DNA from: DGNJ01 sp002388905
GTDB lineage: Bacteria; Pseudomonadota; Gammaproteobacteria; Pseudomonadales; Porticoccaceae
Length of the DNA stretch: 64,000 bases
Assembly: GCA_036843405.1 (NCBI GenBank)
Contig: DAITSJ010000019.1
Coordinates: 1-64,000 of the forward strand
Direction of reading: 5' to 3'
Each line of letters opens with the position of its first letter. Within the stretch, counting starts at the first letter, position 1. Below are positions 63,370 to 64,000 of this stretch, piece after piece. The translations under genes and the position numbers were made by a program. The notes beneath the pieces are model-generated. The model saw nothing but the letters and a program-made list of their open reading frames with translations, did no database searches and was not told the DNA's origin.

Positions 63370-64000
63370 CTAGTGTAGTGTTTCATAATTAATGGATTTA
63401 TTTGATGCTTTTCTGTCATATGATTGTATCCCATGACAGGAGTTCTCAAATGCGTGTTGCCCCGGAAATCATATTGAGCGACAGCGAGAAGATAGCCCTT
63501 GAAAAACTTGCTCGCTCCAATATGACCAGCGTCCGCTTGGCCCGGCGTGCCAAAATCGTATTGCTGGCGGCAGCAGGCCTGGAGAATCAAGAGATTGCTG
63601 CGCAATTGAACACCGGTCGGGTCCAGGTGGGCCGCTGGCGTCAGCGCTATGTCGAGGGCGGCCTTGAAGCCATCGAAAAGGATCTGCAGCGTGGCGGCCG
63701 TAAACCTGTTGCAGATTATCAGCGCATTATCGAATTGACGACTCAGGCAACCCCGGAAAATGCGACACACTGGAGTACGCGAAGCATGGCTGAGAAGGTT
63801 GGCGTCAGCGCCGCGACAGTCTCGCGTGTCTGGCGGGCACACGGCCTTAAGCCGCATCTTGTCGAGACGTTCAAGGTGTCTCGTGATCCACGATTTGTTG
63901 AAAAACTTGAAGACATTGTGGGCCTGTACCTGAATCCGCCAGAGCACGCGCTGGTACTGAGCTGCGATGAGAAAAGCCAGGTACAGGCGTTGGATCGAAC
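63370..64000 (+). mobile_element. IS630-family insertion element, left part only
   Basis: The transposase start is present, and sequence between 63370 and 63449 (AT-rich, with TA dinucleotides) probably contains the left end. The exact terminal repeat and target duplication cannot be set because the right end lies outside the window. Confidence 0.6.
63450..64000 (+). CDS. IS630-family transposase, truncated by window edge
   Basis: ATG 63450; 183 codons then the window ends, no stop seen. N-terminal helix-turn-helix (NQEIAAQLNTGRVQVGRWRQ, about 46-65), a second HTH-like segment (SAATVSRVWRAHGLKPH), and LSCDEKSQVQ at 170-179, where D173 is the first residue of the DDE triad. Intact as far as visible. 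Confidence 0.88.
   Translation, partial: MRVAPEIILSDSEKIALEKLARSNMTSVRLARRAKIVLLAAAGLENQEIAAQLNTGRVQVGRWRQRYVEGGLEAIEKDLQRGGRKPVADYQRIIELTTQATPENATHWSTRSMAEKVGVSAATVSRVWRAHGLKPHLVETFKVSRDPRFVEKLEDIVGLYLNPPEHALVLSCDEKSQVQALDR

Noticed and set aside
63300..63947. 215-aa reading frame on the minus strand
   Set aside because: Antisense to the IS630 transposase; no recognisable protein.
1..64000. CRISPR arrays, rRNA genes and prophage genes
   Set aside because: None seen: no regularly spaced direct repeats, no rRNA-like sequence, no phage structural or integrase genes.

Overview
The window looks like chromosomal DNA of a heterotrophic gammaproteobacterium, probably marine or salt-adapted. The evidence is three large TonB-dependent receptors, an IscR-type SUF operon, an ectoine-type operon, ETF-quinone oxidoreductase and a tRNA-Pro. 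A relative of the Cellvibrionales is a reasonable guess, but nothing here proves the taxon.

Layout. 0.1-0.8 kb: a small DUF2238 membrane protein. 0.9-37.7 kb: a catabolic island for a hydrophobic, probably cyclic or aryl-ketone compound. It holds three TonB-dependent receptors, two FAD Baeyer-Villiger-type monooxygenases, three SDR dehydrogenases, an HSL-family esterase, two CoA ligases, an acyl-CoA dehydrogenase, two enoyl-CoA hydratases, a 3-hydroxyacyl-CoA dehydrogenase and a thiolase. It also has a GST, a formamidase/cyclase-like hydrolase, a tandem SnoaL-like protein, an MFS transporter, and three exported beta-propeller proteins, two with a CXXCH haem-c motif. A TetR regulator (37.1-37.7 kb) closes it. 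38-47 kb: cardiolipin synthase, a HemD-domain protein, a DCC protein and sufR-BCDSUT. 47-50.5 kb: ectA-ectB-aspartokinase without ectC. 50.7-57.2 kb: tail-specific protease, exonuclease III, a His-rich protein/ECF sigma/DUF3619-like/DUF3106 cluster, and ETF-QO. 57-63 kb: DUF1285 protein, a second TetR, a potassium channel, tRNA-Pro(CGG), a membrane protein with a Cys-rich tail, a tandem UspA protein and a KefB-like antiporter. 63.4-64 kb: the start of an IS630-family element cut by the window edge.

Main discovery. Eleven copies of a 16-bp inverted repeat, TCAACA-N4-TGTTGA, all within one mismatch of consensus, lie in the promoter regions of the catabolic units between 6 and 38 kb. I saw none in the housekeeping half. 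They overlap recognisable sigma-70 promoters, usually embedding the -35 TTGACA. At two TonB-receptor promoters they occur as pairs exactly 39 bp apart, one on the -35 and one on the start point. One copy lies in front of the TetR gene itself. I infer a single local regulon with this TetR protein as repressor. It binds together receptor uptake, Baeyer-Villiger oxidation, ester or lactone hydrolysis, CoA activation and beta-oxidation; ETF-QO (outside the regulon) would carry the acyl-CoA dehydrogenase electrons to quinone. The substrate is not identifiable from sequence alone.
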